Assembly: GCA_035552155.1 (NCBI GenBank)
Contig: DASZLX010000057.1
Coordinates: 48,195-112,194, forward strand
Length of the DNA: 64,000 nt
Reading direction: 5' to 3'
Origin: DASXHY01 sp035552155
GTDB taxonomy: Bacteria; Verrucomicrobiota; Verrucomicrobiia; Limisphaerales; DASXHY01
Under the pieces are notes generated by a model. That model did no database searches, was not told the DNA's origin, and saw only the letters and a program-made list of their open reading frames with translations. This document shows, in pieces, positions 42,007 through 49,934 of this stretch (position 1 is its first letter; the number at the start of each line of letters is the position of its first letter). The translations under genes were made by a program, and so were the position numbers.

Positions 42007-42586
42007 CCTGGAAAAAAATATCTCTGATTGGCGAAAGCAACTGGCCGCGGGCGGCATTAAATCTCCCGCAGTGCTCGATGAACTCGAAAACCACTTGCGC
42101 GAAGATGTGGAGAAACTCCGCCGGTCCGGAATGGAGTTGCCTGACGCGTTCAATGCAGCGGAGAAAAAAATAGGCGCTGCGGAATTGCTGCGAAGGGAAT
42201 TCGAGAAAACCAGCTCAAAAAGGTGGCGGGTCGATCATGAACGAATGTATTCTATGCTCCTCGCCGTGTTCGTAACTTTCAACCTGGCTACCATCGGCGG
42301 CGGTTTTGTGATACTTCGTCTGGCCGGCGGTAGATGGGAAGGACCTGTGGGACATTTGCCGGAGTCGGCGATTCCCTGGGTGTCGACTATCTTCAACGGC
42401 TACACGATTGCGATGCTAGTCACCCTTTTCGCGCGGCGATATCAGCCGGCCTTGGGGGTAAAACTTACCAGGTATCTGAGTTGGGCCTTGCTGCCCGCCT
42501 TGCTCTTCGGTCCGCTGCTTGGCCTTTATGGGCTTCTTTTCGTGGACAGAAATCGCAGCAAGACCAGTGTTGCCAGGGCCCAATAA
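41999..42586 (+). CDS. Membrane protein with HAAS/permease-prefix-like helical domain (paralog 1)
   Basis: The 195-residue protein begins with a helical domain (residues 1-72): ISDWRKQLAAGGIKSPAVLD, ELENHLREDVEKL, and AFNAAEKKIGAAELLRREFE. The same domain opens the next three genes. Three membrane segments follow (about 78-105, 125-145, 155-180). The N-terminal pattern resembles the HAAS/permease-prefix domains that accompany PadR regulators. There is no ABC permease domain here. GGAAGGA before the ATG is a strong ribosome-binding site. Confidence 0.75.
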   Translation: MSNLEKNISDWRKQLAAGGIKSPAVLDELENHLREDVEKLRRSGMELPDAFNAAEKKIGAAELLRREFEKTSSKRWRVDHERMYSMLLAVFVTFNLATIGGGFVILRLAGGRWEGPVGHLPESAIPWVSTIFNGYTIAMLVTLFARRYQPALGVKLTRYLSWALLPALLFGPLLGLYGLLFVDRNRSKTSVARAQ

Positions 42587-42614
42587 CTTCACCGACATCT
42601 CCCAAAGACAACCT

Positions 42615-43247
42615 ATGTTTAATCTCGACCAGGCAATTGCAACGTGGCGGCGGCAAATGGCGGCTGGAGGAATTAAATCCCCCTCAACTCTCGACGAACT
42701 GGAAAGCCATTTATGCGAGGACGTGGAGCGCCAAATGTGCACCGGAATTAGCGCCGAGCACGCCTTCGAGGCCTCTGTAAAAGGCATAGGCCCGGCGGGC
42801 GAGCTCAAAAGGGAATTCAGGAAATCCGCCGTGGCTGTCAGGCTGGAAAAATTGATGATCGCCACGGCGGTTCTGGTGGTAGCTGGCGGTCTTTTCGTCA
42901 GCGCAGTGACGGTCATTCGCTGCTACGGCAGCGTGGGCGACCGTTTGGTGGCGTCCATTGCCCTGGCCACTGTTTTTATAACGGCATGTGGCTGGCCAAC
43001 GATAATCCCACGTCTCCCGCTCATTCGTCCCAAGCGAAAGCGGCGAGTGATCGAAGTGGCGTGCCTGGCGGCGGGATTTGGAATCGGCACATTGTGTGTT
43101 CAGTTGATTCGACCGCACTTTGAACGCCTTAGCGATGATCGGATGCTTCCGGCAGTAGTCCTTTTTGCGATTTTTCCGATCGCTGTTGGAGTCGTCCTGG
43201 CGGCCGGCCTGGAGCGCACCGGCAAAACGAGGAAAATTACCGCGTGA
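42615..43247 (+). CDS. Membrane protein with HAAS/permease-prefix-like helical domain (paralog 2)
   Basis: The 210-residue protein opens MFNLDQAIATWRRQMAAGGI and continues with LDELESHLCEDVERQMCTGI, the shared N-terminal domain. About four membrane segments follow (LMIATAVLVVAGGLFVSAV, LVASIALATVFITACGW, VACLAAGFGIGTLCV, and VVLFAIFPIAVGVVLAAGL). It starts 28 bases after paralog 1. The membrane parts differ between paralogs while the first 70 residues are conserved, which suggests the soluble domain is the shared functional part. Confidence 0.75.
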   Translation: MFNLDQAIATWRRQMAAGGIKSPSTLDELESHLCEDVERQMCTGISAEHAFEASVKGIGPAGELKREFRKSAVAVRLEKLMIATAVLVVAGGLFVSAVTVIRCYGSVGDRLVASIALATVFITACGWPTIIPRLPLIRPKRKRRVIEVACLAAGFGIGTLCVQLIRPHFERLSDDRMLPAVVLFAIFPIAVGVVLAAGLERTGKTRKITA

Positions 43248-43276
43248 GCAATTAACATCGAGCGCGTCAAAAGGAT

Positions 43277-43924
43277 ATGTCTAAACTGAATCGCGCGATT
43301 GCCGAATGGCGGCGGAAGATGTCTGGGGCTGGAATCAAATCTCCCGTCGTGCTGGATGAGCTCGAAGATCATCTGCGCGAAGATGTCGAGGGGCAAATTC
43401 GCTCGAGCGCGGATGTAGAGCAGGCGTTCAATCGCGCAGTGGAGCGAATCGGCAAAAGTGACAGACTCGTCGAGGAATTTCGGAAGGTTGCCAAGGTCAG
43501 GACGCGGGCGCGAACGCTTTTGCGACGATGGTCGGTTGTTGCTGGAATTGTGTTTGTTTATTCCGCTCTCGCAGTTTCGTGGTTTGCCGGTTTGCGGGAG
43601 GGAAAAATCGAACTCACGTGGACCGAGATTGCGCTGGCGCTGGGAGCGATTGCGCCGATGATCCTGCTGAACCGGGCCGGGCCTCAGGTTGCAAAACTCC
43701 TGCCGGTCATTCACGAAAATTGGATCATCGTCCTAACATTCGTCGCGCTTTTTGCCGGTGCGGCATTAATGAAAATGTTTATCGAAGGGCTATCACCTGC
43801 CAATCTGGTACAGGTGCAGGTCATTGCCCTCTGGAGCCTTTCGCCCACGATTGGTTTCGGAAGCTGTGTTGCAGCCTGGCACGACCGCGCGCTGGCGGCC
43901 CGGAAGGAGATGGTTAACCCTTAG
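43277..43924 (+). CDS. Membrane protein with HAAS/permease-prefix-like helical domain (paralog 3)
   Basis: The 215-residue protein begins MSKLNRAIAEWRRKMSGAGI, then VVLDELEDHLREDVEGQIRS and the IGKSDRLVEEFRKV end of the shared domain. About four membrane segments follow, including WSVVAGIVFVYSALAVSWFA and WIIVLTFVALFAGAALMKM. AAAGG six bases before the ATG serves as ribosome-binding site. It lies 29 bases after paralog 2 and nine bases before paralog 4, so all are one transcript. Confidence 0.75.
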   Translation: MSKLNRAIAEWRRKMSGAGIKSPVVLDELEDHLREDVEGQIRSSADVEQAFNRAVERIGKSDRLVEEFRKVAKVRTRARTLLRRWSVVAGIVFVYSALAVSWFAGLREGKIELTWTEIALALGAIAPMILLNRAGPQVAKLLPVIHENWIIVLTFVALFAGAALMKMFIEGLSPANLVQVQVIALWSLSPTIGFGSCVAAWHDRALAARKEMVNP

Positions 43925-43933
43925 CTCCCACCT

Positions 43934-44992
43934 ATGTTCAATCTCGATCAGGCAATTTCAGAATGGCGGCGGAAAATGACCGCTGAAGGAATCAAGTCGC
44001 GTGAAGTGCTGGACGAACTGGAAAGCCACCTGCGCGATGACGTGGAACAACAAGCGCGCGCAGGCGCGGCAACCGAAAAGGCGTTTCAGGAAGCGGTGCG
44101 GCGAATCGGCACCTCGGACAAGGTCCGGGTTGAATTCGCCAAAGTGACCGCTCCAGCCACAGCAGTTAACCTGAAATTCCTCCGCGTTTGTTGTCTGGCT
44201 TTGGCGGCGTTTGTCATTCTCGTTGAAAGTTGGACCTTGTTCGCTTTTGAAATATCGCCGTTGGAGCGGATTTTGGGAATAACCTTTGTCGTTTCCATCG
44301 CGGGTTACATTGGTGCGCTTCCGTATCTCAATCGAACCTGGTTTCCAGGCGTGCGAGGATGGACCTTGAGAAATGCGCTGGGAACAGTTTGTAACTTGGG
44401 AGCACTGCTTTGGATATTACTCGCGTTGTCGAGTGCCCTGGGCGTGGTTCGTTGGCACGCAGGAATTATTTTCGAGGTGGCCGGCTGGTCACTACTGAGT
44501 GCCGCGACGGCAACGGTTTTTGTGTTCGCGTTGAGAACCGATAATGAGGCACTGAGGCTGTGGAGTCCGGCGGTCAAACAGTGTTTCGATGCCGCCGAAA
44601 AGGAAGCTTTGCGTTTTCATCACGATTTTATCGGCACCGAACACGTGCTGCTCGGGTTACTGGAAAACGACGGCATCGTTTCAAAAGTATTGGGAAAGAT
44701 GGGTGTAAGCCGTGACATCGTACGTGCGGACATCGAAAAAATCGTCGGCGCCGGGCAGCAGTTACGATCATCGCGACAGGCCACGCCGGTTTGCACACCG
44801 CGGATGAAGAAAACCATCCGCCTGGCGATGAAAGAGGCGCGGACGCTGGAGCGGGAGCGAGTGGATGCCGAGCACCTCTTCCTTGGCCTGTTGCTGGAAG
44901 GCGGCGGCGTGGCAGCAGTCATTCTCCAAAAACAGGGAGTAAGCCCTGACCGCGCGCGTCGCGAAATTCTCGACGAATTGCGATTTGCCTGA
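43934..44992 (+). CDS. Membrane protein: HAAS-like domain, four TM segments and C-terminal ClpC-type N-domain (paralog 4)
   Basis: The 352-residue protein has the shared N-terminal domain (residues 1-70), about four membrane segments (82-105, 113-130, 150-170, 176-200), and then a full double Clp-N repeat. Repeat one (about 211-272) has ALRFHHDFIGTEHVLLGLLE and repeat two (about 287-350) has RVDAEHLFLGLLLEGGGVAA. The order and spacing follow the ClpC N-domain, including the two EH(V/L)xLGL Glu-His pairs (E236, E313). In ClpC the equivalent Glu residues bind phosphoarginine. There is no AAA+ ATPase, so it is a membrane-tethered Clp N-domain, perhaps a substrate receptor or decoy. The operon ends here, about 100 bases before tRNA-Gln. 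Confidence 0.82.
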   Translation: MFNLDQAISEWRRKMTAEGIKSREVLDELESHLRDDVEQQARAGAATEKAFQEAVRRIGTSDKVRVEFAKVTAPATAVNLKFLRVCCLALAAFVILVESWTLFAFEISPLERILGITFVVSIAGYIGALPYLNRTWFPGVRGWTLRNALGTVCNLGALLWILLALSSALGVVRWHAGIIFEVAGWSLLSAATATVFVFALRTDNEALRLWSPAVKQCFDAAEKEALRFHHDFIGTEHVLLGLLENDGIVSKVLGKMGVSRDIVRADIEKIVGAGQQLRSSRQATPVCTPRMKKTIRLAMKEARTLERERVDAEHLFLGLLLEGGGVAAVILQKQGVSPDRARREILDELRFA

Positions 44993-45090
44993 ATCTGTTC
45001 GATCTCGGCGGGGGCGATTGAGGATTGGTTTAGGTTGGGTTTAAATTTGTTTTGCGCGGAACCATGGGCAAAGCTATTTTTGCTGCGGCT

Positions 45091-45164
45091 TGGCCGATGG
45101 TGTAATGGTAACACAGCGCCCTTTGGAGGCGTTATTCATGGTTCGAATCCATGTCGGCCAGCCA
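45091..45164 (+). tRNA. tRNA-Gln (anticodon TTG)
   Basis: The 74-base sequence folds as a tRNA: acceptor tggccga pairs perfectly with tcggcca, the D-stem is gtgt/acac with an AATGGTA loop, and the anticodon stem gcgcc/ggcgt holds loop ctttgga with anticodon TTG. The T-arm is catgg-ttcgaat-ccatg. Discriminator G and CCA are encoded. TTG reads CAA, so it is glutamine tRNA. The G-U pair at the top of the anticodon stem is the only imperfect pair. Confidence 0.95.
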
Positions 45165-45251
45165 CTTTCTCCCCTTTTCCCCATTTTGGATTTGCGACTG
45201 GCTTCGTGGAGTTGCGCGTCTGCTGAAGCCGGCCTGCGAGGAACTGAATTA

Positions 45252-46412
45252 TCACTGCACTTGAAGGATGTAAAACTGACTGGGTGCGCTGGAGATTACT
45301 CCGTTGGTGGCAGTGATGATGAAATTCCCGGGAGCTGCCAAGGCATTGGTTGAAATGGGCGACCATTGGCTCAAGGGCAACGCTACGTTCGTGCTGCTCA
45401 GCACTTCATACGTCCCGCCCACGTATCCATTGGTTCCATTGAAGATCACGTTGTCACCCGAAAAACTGATGCCGACAATCGCGGGCGCGCTCGTGACGCT
45501 GAACCAGCGCAATTTCTTCGCGGTGCCGGTCAAGCCGTTCAAGATCGCAGTTGTCGCGCCGCCGGCGATGGGAACGCGCCAAAGCGCGCCCGCGCCGGCG
45601 TCCGATAAATAAACGGCCCCGTGAGTCGAATCCAGATCCAGCGCGGTGCAACGTTGAACGCTGCCCGACGCGGTGAAAAGCGTGGTTAAACCGGAACCGC
45701 CATAACTCACTCGCTCCACAAAGTTCGAGCTTTGCACGGGGCTGCTGGCGCTAAAATAAACCTGCTGGCTGGCGGCATCCAATGCGACGTCCGTGGGGGT
45801 GGAAGTGGTGAGCGTGGCCGGCGACGTTAGGCCGCTTCCGGCAAGGCTCATGCTCCAAATCTTGCGGGAGCCGGCATCGGCAATGAATATTTTTGAGTTG
45901 AGCACATCCACGGCCAGGGCGGTGCAACGCGAGACGCCGTTCCCGGCCGTGCCGGTGGCGGTGAATACGACAGAATTGTTGTTACCGGTGTAGTCTATTG
46001 ACTGGACGGTGTTGCTGTTTTGGAGCGTGGAGCTCGTGGTATAATAGATTATTTGGTGCTGAACATCCAGGGCGAGGTCGGTAGGGAAGCCGGTCAATCC
46101 GCTTTTAACCAGGGCCAGACCGCTGCCATTGAGATTTGCGCTCCAGAGGGAATTCGCCGCCCCATCGAGGAGAAAGAACTTGCCGTTCAATCCATCCACC
46201 GCCACCGCCGTGCAACGGTTCAGCTTGTTCCCGTCGATTCCGGTCGCGGTAAGCAACAAGGTGTTGCCGCTGCCGTTCGTGCCCACCCGGGCCAGGGTGT
46301 TTTGGGCCAATGTGCTGCTGCTGGTATTGTAATAGATCGCCCCCGCCTCGCTGCGCCAGGCGGCGAGCAGGCAAAAGATCAAGAGGCAACTGGTTAAACC
46401 CCGCTTTTGCAT
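45252..46412 (-). CDS. Secreted beta-propeller protein (YWTD/NHL-like)
   Basis: The 386-residue protein has a signal peptide (MQKRGLTSCLLIFCLLAAW, cleavage near SEAGA) and about six repeats of the type RCTALAVDxxNxKIFIADAG...IWSxSLxGSG. These resemble the low-density-lipoprotein-receptor YWTD or NHL propeller. The end (YEVLSSTNVALPLSQWSPIS...FYILQVQ) is a version of the C-terminal module found on the two repeat proteins at 7546 and 9088. The ATG at 46412 is preferred over 46451 because it begins the signal peptide directly. It is downstream of the tail-collar gene on the same strand, with a 35-base gap. Confidence 0.8.
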   Translation of the reverse strand: MQKRGLTSCLLIFCLLAAWRSEAGAIYYNTSSSTLAQNTLARVGTNGSGNTLLLTATGIDGNKLNRCTAVAVDGLNGKFFLLDGAANSLWSANLNGSGLALVKSGLTGFPTDLALDVQHQIIYYTTSSTLQNSNTVQSIDYTGNNNSVVFTATGTAGNGVSRCTALAVDVLNSKIFIADAGSRKIWSMSLAGSGLTSPATLTTSTPTDVALDAASQQVYFSASSPVQSSNFVERVSYGGSGLTTLFTASGSVQRCTALDLDSTHGAVYLSDAGAGALWRVPIAGGATTAILNGLTGTAKKLRWFSVTSAPAIVGISFSGDNVIFNGTNGYVGGTYEVLSSTNVALPLSQWSPISTNALAAPGNFIITATNGVISSAPSQFYILQVQ

Positions 46413-46447
46413 TAAAATAATAGCGTCCCCGATACCGCAGGTTGAAA

Positions 46448-46972
46448 TCAATTGCGCGATGGAAAAATACCCTGCAACGCAATGATGAAATTGATCACGA
46501 GATAGGGTTGGACAATGGGGAACGGCTGGCTCCCTCCGGAGTTTCCAATCGTTCCGGGATTCATCTGCCCGGTGACTGCGGCGTTGGAATAGTTCAATGA
46601 GGTGCCGGTAGATTCAACCGCCGGCATGCTATTTACCGGGCTGGCTTGATTGCCACCATTGCCGACGGAATTCACGAGGTGGCTATGAATCGGCATCTGA
46701 TTGGTGTTTAGAGTGACCGCTTCCGTGCCGCCCTGCTGGCCTTCGACATAGGTTGAAAGGCCGGGGCCGGTTCCCATATGAATCGGGACACGACTCTGCA
46801 AGTTTGGCAAAGCAAAGGTGGTCCGGCCGTCACCGCCATAAGTCGTGCCCAAGAGGGAAAACAGCGCCGTGTTCTGGGCAATAGACATGATCTGCCCGTT
46901 GCAAAGGGCATAACCTCTGGGAGCAAAATTGCCTGCAAACATCCGGATTTCTCCGAGAATCGGGGTAGCCAT
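46448..46972 (-). CDS. Phage tail collar domain protein (MdpB/microcystin-dependent-protein-like)
   Basis: The 174-residue protein has the tail-collar signature along its length: LGEIRMFAGNFAPRGYALCN, QNTALFSLLGTTYGGDGRTT, FALPNLQSRVPIHMG, and the C-terminal QPYLVINFIIALQGIFPSR. Such stand-alone collar proteins are widespread in bacterial chromosomes and not part of complete prophages; here too no other phage genes are near. AAGGT lies five bases before the ATG. It follows the Tat-exported DUF6916-like gene by two bases. Confidence 0.85.
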   Translation of the reverse strand: MATPILGEIRMFAGNFAPRGYALCNGQIMSIAQNTALFSLLGTTYGGDGRTTFALPNLQSRVPIHMGTGPGLSTYVEGQQGGTEAVTLNTNQMPIHSHLVNSVGNGGNQASPVNSMPAVESTGTSLNYSNAAVTGQMNPGTIGNSGGSQPFPIVQPYLVINFIIALQGIFPSRN

Positions 46973-46974
46973 AG

Positions 46975-47466
46975 TTACCTTTTTTGATTTGTTCTATTTT
47001 CGCAGCTGAGAGTGGCCGCCGTAGTTGTGGGGCGGTTAAACACCGTTTCGTACCTGATAAAATCCATATCGCGTGATCCAATCTGGCCGATATACATGTC
47101 AAACTCGCCGAGCTTCTCCTGCTCAAACCGGTAAATGGCCGGCGCGATCAATTTTTCCCTCGGACCGCTGAAAATGAGCGAAAATTTCTCGTGCCCCGCA
47201 TCCCCCGGCAAACCGCGCCCCGGCATCACGGGCGTTGAAGGAGCGAGCGGGGCTTTGAGCAGCTTGAGTTCAACCGTTTGCAAAGGCGAGAGACGAACGC
47301 GGAAGAAAGTATCGATTTGGCCGGCCAAGGCCGAATAACTAATTTGTTTTAGGGAGCGAACGCCCGTGCCGGAAGGCTCGGACATGCTAAAGGCGGTCGT
47401 CGGAATCACGGTGAGCGTCGCCACGGCCGTGGAGCAATCGAACAAAAATTTACGCCGCGTAGTCAC
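46975..47466 (-). CDS. Tat-exported DUF6916-like protein
   Basis: The 163-residue protein starts TTRRKFLFDCSTAVATLTVI, a twin-arginine-type signal. The mature part has LAGQIDTFFRVRLSPLQTVE, KFSLIFSGPREKLIAPAIYR and EFDMYIGQIGSRD. These resemble, from memory, the DUF6916 family, small beta-rich proteins often encoded with tail-collar proteins. The start is GTG at 47464-47466, supported by AGGTGA seven bases before it. It lies two bases before the collar gene. Function is unknown. Confidence 0.65.
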   Translation of the reverse strand: MTTRRKFLFDCSTAVATLTVIPTTAFSMSEPSGTGVRSLKQISYSALAGQIDTFFRVRLSPLQTVELKLLKAPLAPSTPVMPGRGLPGDAGHEKFSLIFSGPREKLIAPAIYRFEQEKLGEFDMYIGQIGSRDMDFIRYETVFNRPTTTAATLSCENRTNQKR

Positions 47467-47665
47467 GTTTAATCACCTGAGTAAACCTCTTAAACCTTGG
47501 CAACGAATGCCATAAGACAGCGGCAGTATGCCCTTATTCTATTTTTCGGTCAAGAATTACGATATTCAGCAAAGCGATTTGTTCCCGAGATTTCCACTTG
47601 TTCCCCAAAGTTTTTTAACCTAAAACGCAGGCGCGCCGTTTCGCGTGCCAGCACCCGGTGTGAAC

Positions 47666-48757
47666 ATGTCAGCCGACTCGAATGTAATTGCCGTCCGTCC
47701 CGAACAACCACAGGACGAAGCGTTTCTTTTCGAGTTGTACGCCAGCACGCGCCAGGAGGAACTGGATGCCTGGGGGTGGCCGGCGGAAACGCGGAGCACT
47801 TTCCTCGCGATCCAGTTCAAGGCGAGTCAGGGTTATCACACCGCCTTTCCCGACGCGGAGTTTCAAATCGTTCTCCTCGACGGCACGAAAGCTGGGCGAC
47901 TCATCATTGACCGCACCGCGGAAGAGTTGCACCTCGTGGACATCGCACTACTGCCCCAGTATCGCAATACCGGCATCGGCTCGGCCTTGTTGCGGAAAAT
48001 TTTCGGCGAAGCGGCCGCCACGAACAAGCCCTTACGCCTGAAAATGCTCAAGGGCAACCGGGCGGAACGGTTCTATCAGAGACTCGGTTTCCAAAAAACC
48101 GGCGAAACAGAACTCCGTTTCGAGCTGGAATGGCGCGCGCCGATGGCGGCGGCGGCAAAACCGATTCTGCCGGATACGGTGAAAATGCCGCTGCTATATG
48201 ACACCGCCCGGCTGCAATCGGACTTGGCGCGAATGGTCGCGGATGAATTTGTGCCTCATTTCAACCAGGCATATTACGAAGGGGACTGGAGCGCGATTCC
48301 GCTGCGTTCCGTCGGTGGACGCGCCGACTCCATTTATCCTGACCCCTCGGCGAAAAATGCTTTTGCCGATACACCGCTGCTCGGCCGCTGCCCTTATATT
48401 CGCGAGGTCCTCGCCACGCTGCATTGCCCGCTGCAAGCCGTTCGTTTTCTCCGGCTCAAGTCCGGGTCCGTCATCAAGGAGCATCGCGATCATGAGCTCG
48501 GTTTCGAGGATGGCGAGGTGCGGCTTCACGTCCCGGTCATTACAAATCCCGAAGTGGAGTTTATGCTGAACCAGGTTCGCGTGATTATGAACGAGGGGGA
48601 GTGTTGGTATCTCAACGTGAATAAACCGCATCGCGTCGCCAATCGCGGCGCGGCGGATCGCGTTCATCTGGTCGTCGATTGCGTCGTCAATGACTGGTTG
48701 CGCAATCTGTTGTTGGCCGCCGCCGAGTCTGCGGGTCAAACGCCCCCTTGCGCCTGA
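47666..48757 (+). CDS. GNAT acetyltransferase fused to aspartyl/asparaginyl beta-hydroxylase
   Basis: The 363-residue protein has two domains. Residues 5-155 are a GNAT fold with the acetyl-CoA loop LPQYRNTGIGSALLRKI and ERFYQRLGFQKTGE. Residues 175-355 are an Asp/Asn hydroxylase-type cupin: AVRFLRLKSGSVIKEHRDHE supplies the HxD iron ligands, VRLHVPVITN and LNVNKPHRVANRG the distal His and 2-oxoglutarate Arg. The GNAT part often sits next to tail-collar and DUF6916-type genes, as here. The ATG at 47666 is used. The 3' end overlaps the convergent sulfotransferase by 22 bases. A role in modifying a peptide or protein is inferred. Confidence 0.8.
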   Translation: MSADSNVIAVRPEQPQDEAFLFELYASTRQEELDAWGWPAETRSTFLAIQFKASQGYHTAFPDAEFQIVLLDGTKAGRLIIDRTAEELHLVDIALLPQYRNTGIGSALLRKIFGEAAATNKPLRLKMLKGNRAERFYQRLGFQKTGETELRFELEWRAPMAAAAKPILPDTVKMPLLYDTARLQSDLARMVADEFVPHFNQAYYEGDWSAIPLRSVGGRADSIYPDPSAKNAFADTPLLGRCPYIREVLATLHCPLQAVRFLRLKSGSVIKEHRDHELGFEDGEVRLHVPVITNPEVEFMLNQVRVIMNEGECWYLNVNKPHRVANRGAADRVHLVVDCVVNDWLRNLLLAAAESAGQTPPCA

Positions 48758-49716
48758 CGCTCCGATTCCAGCCGCTGATAGACCTCTGCCAGCCACCGCT
48801 CAGTAAGTGCCCGCGTTTCCGGCGTCGCCGAATCACGTTTGGCCTGGCTGTCCGCTTCAAAGGGCAATACCGGGTTCTTGGCGTCCAACCTGGCCGCGTC
48901 GAGCATCCGGACCATTTGCTCCGGCGAAAACTCCACCTTCCAATGCTTCGTCAGGGCCGGCCAAATGGAAGTTGGCAATTCCCGGTAGTTGACCAGTTTT
49001 CCATCACCCGCTCGCGCTCCTGCCAGTGCTGATTCGCAGAGTTTGGCCAACACTCGCGCGGCATATTCATAGAGCGTCATCCCTGCCACTGCGGGGAGAT
49101 CCCAGCCGAACAAATTCGGCTCCAGCACGCCGGGAATCATTTGGCCGCCGAGATGTTTCTGCGCCGACGCCATCACCTCGAGCGGTTCGCGATAGAGAAA
49201 AATCCAGGGGACACCGGGGAAGGCCCGTCGAATCAGCGGCAGGAACATCACATGCCAGCAGTCGAATTTGATGAAGAGATTTCTTTCCGCCGGATGCCGC
49301 CGCCAGGCCAGCACGCTGATCGTCCATCGCAACCACTGCACGCGTTGCTCGTCAGTGACGCCCCGGTTGCGAAAATGCGCGCGCAGAATATCGTCAATCG
49401 GCCCGGCTTCGGAGAGAACGATATTTTCCGGCAGGGCGGCGAGCATCTGTGACATCAATGTCGAGCCACAGCGCGACATGTGAAATATGAACCCGGTTGG
49501 CCTCACGCCAGGATGTTGCGAGGCAATTTCTCCCAGATTTTCCAGCGGCGTTTGGTGGCGAAAAAGCAAATCTGCCGGATGCGCGACGCATGGATTGATG
49601 GTCTGCGTGAAGAAGGGATCGGTAAACCTTCGCGTGCCGAGATAACCCCAATCCACCATCGGGCGGGAATCCCGCCAATAAATTCGCATTGGAATCCACT
49701 CGGAAAAATCTTTCAC
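48736..49716 (-). CDS. Sulfotransferase family protein
   Basis: The 326-residue protein has the PAPS 5'-phosphosulfate loop variant FHMSRCGSTLMSQML near residue 82 and the 3'-phosphate segment IFLYREPLEVMASAQ near 185. It should transfer sulfate from PAPS to an unknown acceptor. The start is GTG at 49714-49716: GGAGAGG lies five bases upstream and the GTG overlaps the stop of the small Nif11-like gene (GTGA). The longer frame to 49788 would run over that gene. It is the third gene of the TAXI/Nif11-like/sulfotransferase operon. Confidence 0.82.
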   Translation of the reverse strand: MKDFSEWIPMRIYWRDSRPMVDWGYLGTRRFTDPFFTQTINPCVAHPADLLFRHQTPLENLGEIASQHPGVRPTGFIFHMSRCGSTLMSQMLAALPENIVLSEAGPIDDILRAHFRNRGVTDEQRVQWLRWTISVLAWRRHPAERNLFIKFDCWHVMFLPLIRRAFPGVPWIFLYREPLEVMASAQKHLGGQMIPGVLEPNLFGWDLPAVAGMTLYEYAARVLAKLCESALAGARAGDGKLVNYRELPTSIWPALTKHWKVEFSPEQMVRMLDAARLDAKNPVLPFEADSQAKRDSATPETRALTERWLAEVYQRLESERQAQGGV

Positions 49717-49934
49717 AACCACCTCTCCAGCCAGGCGCGACGTTGTTCGTTCAATACGGCTTCCACAACGACTGCCGTGAAGTCGCATCCACGCGCCGCG
49801 CCAAGCCGGACGGCCAATGAGGCAAAAGTTTTCGCGTCGGGAGTGGCGCGTAGTTGATCGAGAAGTTCCCGGTCAGCCAGCACCAATTGACCAAAGCGTT
49901 CCAGATTCCGGCGTTGCTCAAAGTCTTCCATCAT
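49713..49934 (-). CDS. Nif11-domain-like small protein
   Basis: The 73-residue protein reads NLERFGQLVLADRELLDQLR, then an ALxxAxxxGxDFT segment (LAVRLGAARGCDFTAVVVEA), and ends NEQRRAWLERWL. This is the helical Nif11-like pattern known from RiPP leader peptides and nitrogen-fixation regions. There is no GG cleavage site and no core peptide after it, so it is not an evident precursor. The ATG overlaps the TAXI stop (ATGA) and its stop overlaps the sulfotransferase GTG. Identification rests on pattern alone. Confidence 0.6.
   Translation of the reverse strand: MMEDFEQRRNLERFGQLVLADRELLDQLRATPDAKTFASLAVRLGAARGCDFTAVVVEAVLNEQRRAWLERWL

Noticed and set aside
46448..46972. Prophage remnant suggested by the tail-collar domain
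   Set aside because: No capsid, terminase, portal, integrase or lysis gene is nearby, and stand-alone collar proteins are common in chromosomes.
49713..49934. RiPP precursor peptide
   Set aside because: The Nif11-like domain fills the whole product; there is no GG cleavage site or Cys/Ser/Thr-rich core, and no cyclase or protease gene is adjacent.
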